Shown here piece by piece: positions 12,401 to 24,600 of a stretch of 64,000 nucleotides of DNA. The notes under the pieces are model-generated. The model saw only the letters and a program-made list of their open reading frames with translations. It did no database searches and was not told the DNA's origin. This DNA comes from Klebsormidium nitens (Eukaryota; Streptophyta; Klebsormidiophyceae; Klebsormidiales; Klebsormidiaceae). The stretch is taken from NCBI GenBank assembly GCA_000708835.1, contig DF236956.1, positions 377,346-441,345 of the forward strand, in the 5' to 3' direction. Position numbers and translations under genes: made by a program. Each line of letters begins with the position of its first letter. Position 1 is the stretch's first letter.

Positions 12401-14565
12401 CAACAATGTGCTTCGACCTTCAAAGGCCCCAGACTCGGAAGCACGTCGAAAGAACTCAGCAATCTCAGGCAGCGAACCAGAGGCAAGGGCTCGCTTCAAG
12501 CGCGCCGAAAGATCTTCCTTGCTCTTAGAAAGATTCAACACATGAACGTTCAACCAGTATCGGTCAAGTTCCAATGTCTTGCACCGCTTCTGCCACACTT
12601 TCAGCGAGTCTATCAGCTCCTGCTTCTGCAGATACTCTAGGCGAACTCCCTTCTTGCAGATCCGTGCGCCCCTCTTCGTCTCCGCCGTTGTCTCCCGTGT
12701 CAGCCGGCTCTTGAAGTCTGGCAAGGAAGGAATGGTGCGACAGTTAGCACAGTCGAACCCTTGGCATTCCTTGTGGCGGAAGGTTCCTTTATGAGATTTG
12801 TATTCTGCCATGGACGACGAGCGGTTGAAGTAGGGATCAGCATACCACAACTTGCCATCATCAAGATCGTGAAGCAAAGGTTCCACTGCATGCTCAACAC
12901 CTTCAATGCAAACAGTTTCTTCGAACCAGCCAATGCATCTCTTCTTCTCTAAGAACAGGCGCATCTTCTCAGAGTCTGCTACATCAGCAACACTAGGGAC
13001 ATAGTTGTTGGGATACTTGGCCAGCCCGCGAGCGACACCATTGGCGAATGAAGCTGCCAATGTGGGTTGCGTGGAACTTGGGCCAGCGGCCTCCCGCTTG
13101 GCGACCATCCTGGCATGGTCCCTGCCATTGATGTGCGCCTTGATGGTGTCGCGGCTGTCGACAAAAGTGCCCCTGAAGTTGCACACTTCGCAGCGCCAGG
13201 TGTCGCTGTCAACCATTCGAGCACCTGCAAAGCAAAACTTATAATTTAGCCCTGGCTTTTTGCTTCAATGAAATGTGGTTTCCTTGCTTTATTCCAGTAA
13301 GTGCGAAAGATTGCCTGTATGACTTTGAAAGCCCGTTTTGCACAGGCTTTATGATGATTTGCATGCACTTGCATGGACTATGATAGCCGCCTGACAGTTC
13401 TAAAACGTCGGACAGCCTCCAAGACCTTGATCAGTCTAGGCTGCAGCAAAGGTCAGCTTTGCACAGGCAAGTGCGAACAGGAGGCGTGGTCGGCCTAAAG
13501 CAACGGGTGGAGCGCCTCGTCTTAAAAACCACTTGTTGATCTAATTGACCATAAGCAGAAGTCAAGAATCATGATCAAAAGTACAGTAAAGCAAGACTGC
13601 CCAGGACTGCCTACAAGTATGAACTTTGAAAGCAGCCATCTAAGACGCAGTCAATGTATGAAGCAGAGTGTTCTTTGAGTGCCAGGCGCTGAAAGAAACT
13701 TGAGTGACTGGACAATGCCTGCAGCAAGCATTAACAGACTTAATGTGCCCTGCCGAGATGCTCTTTCAGGTGCACAATTGACTGCAAAGCGCTCACCCCG
13801 ATCATTGTACACCGTTACCAAGGCCTCCCTCCTGGCCTTCAACTCTTCCAGCTTCCTCTCAGCCTTGCTGGTTCCCTCCTTCCAGTCATCCAGCTTGCTC
13901 TGATGGAGTTTGCTGACAAAGTGCTGCTTCTTGAAGTTGGACAAAGAATACCTGTGACCAGTATCGTATCCCTTCGGCTTCTTGTCCTTACATAGCTCGC
14001 AGAAAACCATCCAGGTTCCATTCTCATCACAGATCAGCTTGTACTCGCCATACTCTTTGTGAGGATATTCTTTGATAAGCTTCTCCCAGAACTCGAGAAG
14101 CTTGGCAGGAGGAGTAGGACCCTTTTTCTCCTCTACATTGGCCCCTTCTGTTCCTGGCTCAATCTTCACTTTTCCCTTGCGGCTCCTGTTTTCTGCATCT
14201 TCTGCTGATGCATCCTCCAGATCCACAACACCACCCGGCTGTGGTTCAGTATCCTCTCTCCTCCGCTTCAGAGACGGAGAGACCTCTCCAAACGAGACCC
14301 GCTTGGCCGCAAGACGTGGGCTGCTTCTGCAACCCAAACTTGACACAGCCACCCTGCTTGGAGTAACACAGGAAGGCCTCTGAGTGATGGAGGCAGCGGA
14401 AAGCAATGTTGACTGTCCTGGAGCTAGGTGGTTGCTGCGGTGATGCTCACAACATTCGCAAAATCTCTCCTTTTCAGGGATTGGTTCAAATTGTTGGCAA
14501 TCACAAATCCTTAGGTTGACAGGATCTAGCTGCTTCTGGCATTTTCCCCAGACGCTTGCAGCCAT
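9494..14565 (-). CDS. Two-exon transposase of unassigned superfamily (about 1.5 k residues)
   Basis: Exon 1 is 14565-13797 and exon 2 is 13224-9494. The donor GTGAGC after 13797 (phase 1) and the acceptor tttgcag before 13224 join in frame through a Gly codon, giving about 256 + 1240 residues. Read alone, each exon is open and could be mistaken for a separate gene. Exon 1 has two Cys/His clusters (CECCEHHRSNH; FCELCKDKKPKGY followed by His residues) and basic segments suited to DNA binding. Exon 2 opens with a C2H2 finger (CEVC...H-x5-H). It then has an acidic SEDET motif, a HASDGDRRR motif, DPFHIGKKLRN and a CVESIFSLMGQWVRN block, arranged like an RNase-H-type DDE core. I cannot name the catalytic acids. 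A 16-residue repeat (x4-5) and an extra C-terminal domain of about 300 residues follow. It lies inside the TIR-bounded element, whose mobility it presumably drives. Confidence 0.8.
10370..10605 (-). repeat. 48-bp coding minisatellite in the transposase
   Basis: About 4.6 near-identical 48-bp units encode GRGATSAAAQPAVPER and variants (GGGATSAAVQPAVSER, ...PAIPER). The unit is a multiple of three, so copy number can change without a frameshift. Coding is on the minus strand; the open frames on the plus strand here are shadows of the repeat. Confidence 0.9.
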
Positions 14566-15259
14566 AATTCACCTCTCCTGGAACCACAAGAAAAAGTGAC
14601 AGCTTTCTCTTTGATCAGAATGAGCTGCTTCCCAGCCTTCCCTTGGCCCCTTCTCAAAAGTCAAGACCAAAGAGTCTCAGTCACAAAGTGACTGACTGCA
14701 GGTACCGTAGGCTGAGGCGCAGCATCACCCGGTCGTACAACAAGTGTCAAAGTGTTGTAGAAAACATCGGTCCGATCCGTAGGCAAAAGCGGTCAAGTTT
14801 GTTGACACTCAGAGGACTACTGACTGGGTACCACAGATAGCTAAGGACCAGCATGGTGCAACGGTCAAATTTGGTCAACGAACCAATTGTAAACGTGCAG
14901 CATGCCACATCAGCCAGGACGACAAGCTCCCGATCCCACAGAATCTGGATGGATGGTCCCCGTCGGCGTGGGCTCTTAGGGGTTAAAAACAAAAACAGCC
15001 TGTTTTAAAACGATTTACTGTTTTATCTGTTTTATAAAACGCCCTTTTTGCAAGTCCGCCCAACACGCAGATACATGTTTTAAGATATTTCCGTTTTAAA
15101 GTGTTTTATAACCCGTTTTTAAATACGGGGGGGGGTCCAAATTTTAAAACAAGTAGTGTTTTAGATACTAGAGACAAAGACCCATCGATTGGAGCAGTAT
15201 AAAACATAAATAGCTTTCATTATCGGGCGGTTTTGGATGAAGGCAAAATTAAAACGGCA

Positions 15260-15290
15260 TCTGTTTTAAAACGGGAGTTGCCACCTCGGG
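15260..15290. repeat. Right terminal inverted repeat
   Basis: Read on the minus strand it begins CCCGAGGTGGCAACTCCC and then GTTTTAAAACA, mirroring the left end. Confidence 0.9.
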
Positions 15291-15298
15291 AGATTGAG
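15291..15298. repeat. Right 8-bp target-site duplication
   Basis: AGATTGAG directly follows the right terminal inverted repeat; it pairs with 8671-8678. Confidence 0.92.
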
Positions 15299-15549
15299 AG
15301 ATTGGGATAGTTATACTTTTGCTCCGTACATGACCCACTATTTTACAGAGGCCTACCGTTGCCTACTAAGCTCGATTTCGTACTGGGTCACACGACCTTG
15401 CTGGAGTGACAGGCCGTTGGGGCGTAGCGCGTGACTCCCACTCCTCCCATTTGCATAGACTATGTTCATTGTGTCATTTGAATAGAATAGAGAACGAGGA
15501 CCATTTCGTTTTCGAGTGCCCAGCTTATAGGTTCCTACGCACAGAGCGG

Positions 15550-15569
15550 NNNNNNNNNNNNNNNNNNNN
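15550..15569. other. Assembly gap (20 N)
   Basis: Twenty undetermined bases break the LINE fragment. The real length of the missing DNA is unknown. Confidence 0.98.
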
Positions 15570-15935
15570 TATAAAATAAATTGATTGATTGATTGTGCAC
15601 AGCAAGGTTTGCTTACATCATCAAAGCCCCTCCTCTGCCTCTGCGAGGAAAGCTGCATATATAGGTAGTCCTCTACAGGCTCTAGATCTTGGAATTGAGC
15701 GCAGGCCCGCAGGCCCAGGGCTAGCATCGCCGGTGAATCCCCATGTCTAGCTGGTATCCTAGCCTTAGCCTTAGGCTTACATAGGTCTTCAGTAGCCTCC
15801 TAGGGATCTTTGTTCTGCAACGAAACAGGGCGGCAGCCTGTCCTGTCTTTCTGACGGAGATACCTAAGGAAAGCCACCACAGCGTGGTCCGCACTTTTCT
15901 TTGGATCAGCTTGCTAGGTCCGTCTGTTCTCGGCA

Positions 15936-18900
15936 TTGATCAGTGGGGCGCCGTCCCTGCAATTCCCTCTAGAAATGAAGCCCCCCCGGCAAAATCCCGG
16001 GTCTGCTCTGAAGAAATGGGGGGCCGCTGCGACGGTGCTGACCGGCCTTTGCCTGCTCATCCTTTTCTTGACCTCCTCTAAGCACAACGAGACAGCTGTC
16101 CAGATCCGGCAGACAGCTGTCACCTACCTGGGCGGGCAGGCAACCTCAAATTCGAAGCCCAGCTTTAACATAGATCCGTACCCATTCATGGGACCGATCG
16201 TGTGGAGCGCGATCCACGCCCGCATGCAAGCAGAGTACACAATGAATGGCGCGGTTCCTGTCACAGAAGCGTTCTACAATGACTATGTGCCAGACGCTTC
16301 GCTTCCGGTCTGGTCGACCGACACGATCAACCAGTGGGTCGGGCTCGTACAGGCAAAGTCAACTGACTTCGGCACGTATGGCAAGCAAGCGATTGCTGAC
16401 ATCATGTCGGCATTCGATGCGCACCCTGTCAAGGGTAAAACGGTTCTGGTGGTGGGAAGCATCACTCCTTGGGCGGAGGCAATCGTCATAGCCTATGGAG
16501 CGGCACAGGTGTACACTGTTGACTTTAACAAGCCAATTTGCGACGATTTTAGGATCATAACCATGGACATTGCGGAACTAGACGCGAGCACAATGACGTA
16601 CGATGTCGTGCTCAGTTTCTCGAGTCTGGAGCACGATGGGCTGGGCAGGTTTGGGGACCCTATGCACCCGCACGGGGATATAGAAAGGGTGAAGCGGATC
16701 AAGACGCTTGTGAAGAAGGACGGCGGGCTGTTCTTCTTGGCGGTCCCCACGGGGAAGGACCACCTCGTCTTCAATGCACACAGGGTGAGACTTCTCCTCA
16801 TTTTGTTCAGAATTGGAACATCCATTTATTGCTTGCGATCCAGTGGAGTGTTTTTCTGCTTCTTTGCCAATTTTTCCTGGCTGAGGATTCTGCGGTGAGA
16901 GCAGAGAGGGTGAGAGATTGAGCACTATTCCTGAGCACTCACTCGAACGTTCTTCCGGAGACTCGGTAGAGCAGTGTGTGAGTTGTCTGGGCCAGCTTTT
17001 TCCATGATGATTTGCCTGTCTGTATCAAAGACACACCCTGTAATCTGGAGCCCCAGCCTCTTTGTTCGGACATAGGAGTGTAACGCCATGATGGCATAGT
17101 GCAAATTATCTTCAGGGTGGAGGTATTTCTCGCCCAAATGTCACTGGTTTCCGTGTTGAGGAGTTTGAAACCCTCTGTGCAGAAGCCAGTCTCGGTGCTC
17201 CATTACTGAGTGGATTGGCAGTTTCTCGTTGGAATCTGTCTAATGTTGATTGTTCGAAATTTGAGGAGCAGAAGAGTATTGTTGTGTGAACCTTTAACAA
17301 CTCTGTCTGCCTCGGTTAGCTCTTCATGCTTTTGAAGTATGTCCAGACCCTATTGACAAGACTGTTTCATAAGTTGGGTACAAGATCTGGGATCTGTGGA
17401 TGTCTCTGTCGAGAGTGATTCCAATTTACCAAGGCTGCTGGGGCTTACCAAGCAAGTCTTCAAAGCGCCGCTGATTCCTTCAAAGCCAAGCCCAAACATT
17501 CAGTGATTTGGAGATAGGTTTCTGCTCATTCAGGGCTCGGCTTGAGTGTTAAGAAGCCTTTTGATTGTCAAGTGTAGCCGGATGAAGTGATCAAGTTTGC
17601 TGTTCGTTATAGAAGCCTGACATCTAGAGCTGTTTGGGTTCAAGAGGTCACGATTGACTTTGTCTCAGGCTTTTGGTTGTTTCTTTGTGTTTAGGTTTGT
17701 ACGCTTGTTAACCCTTGATTTTTGTACGTAGTTCCAGGTCGAACTTCGTTTCAGGCGGTGGTTGTGCAAAACGTTGGACTGTTAAAACGTCTTAGTAAAG
17801 TTGGGGGGTTCCCGTTTTGCGGAGGCCTGAGAAGTCCGCTTTTGTGTAGTCCACTTGTAGTCTGGCATAGAAAAGATCGCCAGAAGGTCCCACCCAATTG
17901 ATTTGTTCGTCGCCATGTTGGAGCCACCTTGAGTGGCAGCTGATAGCAAAGCTCGCGAGACGTAGAAGAAATACCCCTCCAATAAGTCAGCGTGCTTCGT
18001 GATGAGCGCCCAAGGCTCCTGTTCATGTTCCAAAATCTCATGCCCAAGGGTTTTGCATTTGCTGACTTCCCTCTGCTTGTTCAGGTGCAAATATTGCCCA
18101 AATTTTGTCGCCTTGTCTCTAATTCAAACCTTAGCAGACTACTCGAATAACCACTCTGTTTCGGAGGCATCGTTTAGTGGCTTTTGTTGTCCGCTCCTTC
18201 AAAAGATTATATTCCTTCTTTTTTCCTTTGTCGTCCCTTGGGGGCCATTTTCCGCCAGTTTGGCAGGCTTCGTACGGAGCCTGAACCAAACAATATTTTG
18301 ACCCGTTGGGCGCTTCTTCGAAAAGGCAGCTCGTTCCGTACCTTTCAGAACGCCATCAAAACCTTTTTGGAAGATATTCGTACCTGCTGAAGGTCAAAAT
18401 GAACGACTCGTTTGAAGGCTTTCCGTACCTTTCTCGAGGCACACTCGTCTGATTCTGCGCGCACAGGTGTAGGGCCATAAACGGCCGGCGTTGGTATTCG
18501 AAAGCAGAGACCTTATATGGGGATCTAACCGAAGGCCTTCCGTATCTTTCTGGGCGCTGATTACAACTTCCTGGAGGTTGTGTTGAACGACTATTCTGAA
18601 GGCGCTTTGCACCTTTTTGAAAGTCACGATCGTTTGATTCTTCGCGCGCAGGTAGACGGCCGAAAACGGCTAGCTCTGCTCTTTGAAGGCTGGGAGATCA
18701 TAGGAAGTTGATTGAAGACTGTATCTTTTTGCTTCAACTATCTGAGGGCTAGATTGGACTTCTCTTTGTAGGGCTCTTCGTTTGTTTCTAGAGGCTACAA
18801 CCGTGTTTCTCTGCGCTTGCAGGTGTACGGCCGAAAACGGCTTGCGCTCCTGTTTGAAGGCTGGGAGGTCATGGGGATCTACGACGACAAGACATACTCG

Positions 18901-18984
18901 GAGTCCGTGTGGGACTCCCCGTACACGTGTACAAACGTGGCGGAGCCGTGCCCGCAACCAGTCCACGTTTTGCGGCTGCTATAG
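15936..18984 (+). CDS. Membrane-anchored DUF268-type methyltransferase-like protein
   Basis: Exon 1 is 15936-16784, with donor GTGAGA after CACAGG. Exon 2 is 18823-18984, with acceptor cttgcag and stop TAG. Both are phase 0, giving 336 aa. A second ATG at 15975 (MKPPRQNP) gives 323 aa and a neater type II membrane layout; I cannot decide between them. A basic N-tail is followed by one hydrophobic helix (about residues 28-46) and then a lumenal-side domain. The domain holds KTVLVVGSITPWAEA, a degenerate SAM-binding-like loop, then VLSFSSLEHDGLGRFGDPMH and FFLAVPTGKDHLVFNAHR. These fit the DUF268 family as I remember it. Exon 2 adds VYGRKRLALLFEGWEVMG and a Cys-containing tail. A Golgi or ER location is likely from the topology; the substrate is unknown. 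The 2-kb intron carries acceptor-side echoes of exon 2. Confidence 0.75.
18440..18822 (+). repeat. Echo copies of the exon 2 start and acceptor (DUF268 gene)
   Basis: The acceptor and exon start GTGTACGGCCGAAAACGGC at 18823 recur upstream, with copied starts at 18467 (GTGTAGGGCCATAAACGGC) and 18652 (GTAGACGGCCGAAAACGGC). The steps are 185 and 171 bp. The nearer copy extends through TTTGAAGGCTGGGAG; the farther one is shorter and more decayed. The copies carry stop codons or frame breaks, so use of these acceptors would truncate the protein. Confidence 0.85.
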
Positions 18985-21601
18985 CCGCCCCGGCCTTATA
19001 TCAGACCGCTTAGAAATGTAGACAAGGCGGTTAAGCTAATTGCCGCATGTGGACTCGTAGCGTTGGAAGCCGCTGCGCAAGATGTTGCTAACATATAAGC
19101 AGACTCGCAAGTTGATTGACTCGAATGTGATGGGGCCGCACGCACCGCACGGCAAAGCTGGATCATGCTTGACTTAGGTTACATCGCCGGTCACTGGCCG
19201 TTCAGTTTTCCTCTGTTTAATAGCTGGCCGTCATGGCAATTCGACAATCATATTAATACTTCAATTACCGAAGGCGGACGTTTTACAGTCATGCCCGCGC
19301 GGCTGTTCGATTACAACATATGCACTCCACATGACACCGCCGCTAGGACTTGCCGCCCACTGATCAGTGCATGATCGATGTGCCATGCACAAACTTGTTG
19401 CAAGAATGTTCTTCGAGTACATTCATGTTTTGGGTACGTATGCATGAGCTGGCAGCCGTGCACCGGCCAGCCCTCCAGCAGCACTGAGCAGACCATGTAT
19501 TTCGAGATGGGCCGCCACGCTGGTCGGCCTATGGCGCTGTAGTTTTGCATAAGGTACGTAAGCCACTATATTGGCCGAGCCGAATCGCAAGAAGTCACCT
19601 TTAAGCCGTTCAGCAACGATGATCACTGAGCGACAGATCCAGTTCCTTGATTAATTGAAGCAATTCTGAATCTCGGCTCAAATATCTGTTCAAACCGGCT
19701 GAGTCCATCCGACGTTTCAATTTGCAAAGTAGAACGCGATTCGAATGAGCGCGCTCATGCATACCAACTTTACGAGTCGGACGGGTGCAAAGCCTGTGTT
19801 GTCCGATCGAAGCCTCTTGAAGACCAATATCTGGAAGGTTCTTGATCTCCATGCGAAAGCCGGCGAGAGTACCATGCGAGAATATATTTGCGCTTGTGGG
19901 CTACAACGACAGTCTGCGCTTCATTCGGAAAACAGTCGTACTATGATTTTCAAAATCGAACTGTTGCCCTTCTAGGCCATACTAGTACACCGACGTTGAA
20001 AGCTGAGCATCGTTGGAAGGCGGAATGAAAAGGATGTTAGATCAATCAAGGCACTCTGTTCACTTCGACATTCTAACGAAGGAGCTATGGCCTTGGAAAT
20101 GCTGTCGGTGGGAGCTCTTCACAAAAGGTTTCCTCAATTGGCACGAAGCCATGACACGTTTCGATGTATGAAGCTTTCTCAATCTGCGTATGGCATCACT
20201 AGGTACGTTTATCATTCGACCTAGCTATCTCACAGTATTGGTGGGCTTTCTGCGACGACGTTAAGCACTTTCGCTACTTTCTTAACGTCACAGATGTGCC
20301 CAAATGTGTTGTCAAAAGTTTCTGCTAAGTGACTGCGCCTGCTTATCAATACAATTCAAATCTAGAGTGGAAGAGCGTGCTTGCAATCCAAGGGCAGTCT
20401 GAGTGCGGTGCTGTGCAGCATTAAACTGGTTTCTTGCCAGCGGAACCAGCGTGAGACGAGGAGTCGCCGAAACGACATCTGACATTCATGATGGATCGTC
20501 GCCTCTCGAATGTGCACTCATCACTCATCTAGCGCTTCTCGGAAGCCTGGCATGTGCATTCTGCGTGCGGAAGGCGCCGTGCATGCATTCGGTAAAGTTA
20601 CACCAGACGGGGAAAAGAGCGCGGGTTACGGAAGGTTGGTTAACGTTCCGGCCTAACTCTAAGGAACTGCTTACGAATGCAATCTTTCCTGTGGGACCTA
20701 GAATAACTTCCAACCAACCGTGGGTTATGCCCTCCTTGAGCAAGGTGTGTTGATGTTAGATGATCCTTCACAAAGCCTGGTCGTCGAGAGGGCACCGATT
20801 TTCCCATGCATGCAAATTTGCGTTTCGGTGCAACCTATGCATGGTTTTCCGAGTCCATGACACAGCTCAAACAGTGCATGCAAATGCACGGCGCCGTTGC
20901 CGGCGGCGTCGTCTGTCAGAACCATATGGTACGACGGCAAAAGTTGGCGCCGCAAGCGACACGTGCAAGTGTAAGAACTGAGACATGGGGGCAATCACGT
21001 GGGCTACGTCGCCCCATCTGAACGAAGAAGCCGAGATTTGCACAGCTTTAAAGGCCATGTCGCGTGATTTGCCAAGATGCTCGCGCAAAGTGGCGGCGCT
21101 TTATCGCTCACGTCTGCGCTCGCTTAGAGTGCCTGTGATCTGCGCATGTACAACTACTCTATAGCGCCTCAGTCCGGTCAGGGAAGAAAGCCTGTGGGCC
21201 CTTCGGAGAGACGCATGGGTAGGTATGCACGTTTCATCTCATGAAACATAATGCCATCTTCGGTCACGCCACAGGAAGGACTCGGAGTACGTGCATGATG
21301 AGCATGCCCACAAATTCTTCTGAATGCATCACTGTGGGGGGTCCAGGGAGACGAACTTGGCAGCTGAGCGCAACGTTCTCGCAGACTGATCCTTCTTAGC
21401 TGCTGAGACAGGGACTTGGACGTTGCCTGCAGCTTAAAGACAAAGCTCTTCTTGCACCTTTCCTTCCTTCCTCTCATCGTCTCTGGTAGCTGTCAGCAGA
21501 CCGCCCCCCAAGCAGCTCTTTCAGGGCTGCTTCTCACCAGCTCGCGTCGTTCTTCATTCCTCACCTCCTTCGCACCCGCCATCTGACGTCAACCTGACGC
21601 C
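18985..21601. other. Intergenic, nothing supported
   Basis: About 2.6 kb between two plus-strand genes. Only short frames with no family resemblance; no repeat or RNA gene recognised. The galactinol synthase promoter should be in its right part. Confidence 0.5.
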
Positions 21602-24600
21602 ATGGACGACCTCGCGCGCACCATGTGCGCGCCCCGCCCTCAGCGCCGGGCATTCGTGAGCTTCCTCCTGGGCGCGGGCGATTACGTCAAGGGGGTGGTC
21701 GCGCTCGCTAAAAGCCTGCGCGCGGTTCGAAGCGCGTACCCCCTGGTCGTGGCGGTCACGGAGTGCGTCCCGCTCGCGCACAGGAAGCTGCTGGCGCGCG
21801 AGGGGTGCGCGGTGCGCGAGATCGAGAAGGTGGCGCCGCCGGGGGGGTTCAAGTTCGCGCTGGACTACTACGCGGTAAACTACTCGAAGCTGAGGATCTG
21901 GCAGGTGGGTTGGGAAACAAAAAGACGGAAAGGGGAAAGTGTGCACGTGTGAGATTTGTGTGCACTTTGCGATCTTTTCAACGACGATGGATCCTACTTG
22001 AAGGTTTCCGTCTTTCATCGGGATTTCTCCGGAGGTAGCTTGTTCAAAAGGTTTTAGCTTTTGTCCAGAGCTGGTGGACTCTATCCTCGAAAATTTGTCG
22101 TTTGGGCGGTACTCGAGCCTTCAATTGATTGGGTTTCTGTTCGGACTCTCTGTTTCTCCTTGGAATACAAGTGTCTTCTTGAAGCTTGGAGCTATCTGTG
22201 TTTGACCTTCTGAATCTTGTTCGTTCGACATTCTGCTTCTTTTACGATCGGTGGATTTGCAGCAAGTGCTTGACTTCAAGAATACATGTTCGATGGGCTA
22301 TGTGGCCACAGAATGCGCTCACGAGCTACTTTCAGTCAGATTCGGATCCTCACCGAAGTGGTGGCAGGGCTTCTGGTCAAGTGAGTAGATTTGAAGAATT
22401 GCCACGACATGGATCCGGGCTGAATGCATGGTTGAAAACAAAGCCAATGAAGCAATACCTTTTCTTGACGGGACATGGAATGCGTTCTCAGCTTTGAGTT
22501 TTAAAGCCCTCACTTCAAAACTTCATTTGCTAACACGTCTCTTTCACATTTACGTGGCACGACCTTATTGCGTGGTACCTTTTGGATCGCAACCTCCCGA
22601 CGTTATCCTTCTGAAAACTTCGCTGAATCAAAGTCCATGTAAGTCCTGTCCAGACCAAACAAAAGATACTCCCAAAAGATTGCAAGGAGCCCAAAGTACC
22701 ACTTGTTTGCAAGTAGTTTATGAGGAATCATGCACGAGCTTCGGGCTCTGCATGCAGTTGACGTTGAGTCGTTGTGCAGATGCTGAGTCAACAGACCCAG
22801 TTGTCTGGCCTTTTCGGCTTCGCGGACTCGAGCAACCGGCAAGCGCATCTCCAGCGTTGTTCCGCTTTTTGCCCTTACTGACGTTTTCGATGGGGGGGGT
22901 CAAACGAGCGTTGAAAATATGACATGGGGAGAAGTCGATTTGTCTGGGGCTTAGCTGGGATTTCACAGATGCTCTTATCTCAGGCTTCCGTTCGTATCTC
23001 GTCAATACGGACCCTTGTTTGACGGCTTTGCTAAGAAGTCAGAGTCTATAAATTTTGTGACTGAAAGAATACTCTACTTATCCGTTTGGGATCGGAATGG
23101 AAAGTGGTGACCGCAGAGGATTACACTTGTTCATCTTGTTGGAATTTATGCAGACAGGCAGAGTATTAATTTGTTCCAAAACGTGTCGTTCAGCTATCTT
23201 GACTGAATCGTGAGAATCCTTTTATTAATCCGATTCGACATTTTCGCATCTACTTTTGCTCCCGCTCAATAATCGCGCTGGAGCATCGTTCAGGCCAAGT
23301 CCAAGTGGAGGGAAATTGGTCTTATCGGTCTCCTTCGCGCTTCTAGACGTGCTTTGACCGCCTATCTAGGTTGCTTTCTTCGTTCTTCCAGTCATATTCT
23401 ACAACGTGGAATGAACCTGTTCCAATTTTCTCCTTGCAGACTGAATACCACCACCAGATCCGCGGCCTTCCGCTTCCGCTGCTTGAAATCCGTTCAGATC
23501 GCAGAGGAAGTCCAGTCGGACCGTTGCTCGCGCTTTGCGGAGTGTTATGTGCTACCGTCCATTTTTCCTCTGTGCAGTTTGAGGAGTTCGACAAGCTGAT
23601 CTACCTGGACGCGGACATGCTGCTGTTCCAGAACATCGATGAGCTCTTCGACAGTCCCCCGGGCACCGTCAGCGGCGTTATGGACTGCTTCTGCGAGGGT
23701 GAGGCGCCCGGTTCGTTTCAACTGACCACTTAAGCCTATGTAGAACGCCCGCCACTATTTGCAAAACAGCCACCCTGCCTAAATCGGGGTGCTTCCGTCC
23801 TTTCCATATCTCGTCTCGCTTGAATTGAGATGGGCGGTTCCACGCAAAAGTGAGCCGTTAAATTTGCTGCTTCTTGAAACAGTTTGCATGCCGGCCAGTC
23901 GCAAGCTGGGTAGACGACAAGTCATTCCGGGTCCCCTCTTTAACGATAATGCTGAAACCGCTTCAGGCAGAGGACACTTGATGAACTTTGACGCTCCTCT
24001 GCTCACGAGCCGAATCTCTACTTTTCTTTGGTGCCCGGATCCATAAGGAAGCCTCCGATGAGTTCGTACGACGCTCCCTCGTCCTTGACTCGTGCCACGT
24101 GGTGTCAGCTCCTGCAGCCACGTGGAGCCAGTGCCTGGTCCAGTACAAGATGGGCTACTGCCAGCAGGCGCCGCACAAGACGGCGTGGCCCGCGGACGTC
24201 CCCAAGCCGCCGCCCTACTTCAACGCAGGGCTGCTCGTCTTCGAGCCCAGCGCAGCGATCTTCAAGTGAGTTCCTGAAAGCTCTGATCCGCTTTTGAAGA
24301 GACTGTAGCATTGATCGAAGGTAGTTCTCCTTGAGTTATCTGCAAGCGACTCGAACATCATCTGGGCGAGATTCCGTTTCCTGGAGTGGACCCGCGATTT
24401 GTTTCCTGGAGTGGACCCGCGATTTGTCAGGTGGAAAGAACGTCAAAGGCCCGTATCGAGAGCTGGCTGCCGTTGTTGTATCATCGAAGCGGATTGAGAA
24501 TCCGCCCTCGACTGGGGTGAGATAGAGAGCGAACTGTAGCTCGAGACTTCCTTAGACGAGCGAACAGTTTCGTTGTGGAGGAAAGAGATAGCCAGGATGT

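Larger units (their letters stand above)
8679..15290 (-). mobile_element. Complete 6.6-kb cut-and-paste DNA transposon with TIRs and 8-bp target duplication
   Basis: The ends are inverted repeats starting CCCGAGGTGGCAACT (15 of 15 identical at 8679-8693 and 15276-15290), followed by similar TTTTAAAACA blocks to about 30 bp. The flanks are perfect 8-bp duplications AGATTGAG at 8671-8678 and 15291-15298. Both subterminal regions (about 8695-8795 and 14995-15275) are rich in GTTTTAAAAC-like repeats, a likely transposase-binding platform. Inside is one two-exon transposase gene on the minus strand. An 8-bp duplication fits hAT, P and some lesser superfamilies. The protein carries a DPFHIGKKLRN motif recalling the DPPH-type motif of P/THAP9 transposases, but I cannot assign the superfamily. 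Intact ends, intact target duplications and an open coding frame suggest a relatively young insertion. Confidence 0.9.
8002..15549 (+). pseudogene. Decayed non-LTR (LINE) retrotransposon fragment, split by a DNA transposon
   Basis: The left part is 8002-8678, the right part 15299-15549; everything between is the inserted transposon plus one target-site copy. The left frame encodes the end of a reverse transcriptase ORF: an AGLRACHALRQRC helix, then LFDSLVVPVLMHGAEVWG, typical of LINE post-thumb regions. An in-frame TGA at 8575-8577 is followed by more open frame. If the transposon and one 8-bp target copy are removed, the codons join in frame (DRL-RDWDSYTFAPYMTHYF). Further on, a one-base shift is needed to read FRTGSHDLAG and the terminal CSLCHLNRIENEDHFVFEC zinc-knuckle-like motif (C-x2-C...H-x4-C). 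The N gap truncates it at 15550. The 5' end is missing, as is usual for LINE copies. It is non-functional: one stop, one frameshift, one insertion. Confidence 0.85.

Noticed and set aside
13651-14565. Separate zinc-finger gene next to the transposase
   Set aside because: A strong GTGAGC donor in phase 1 joins exactly in frame to the transposase exon, so one spliced gene is simpler.
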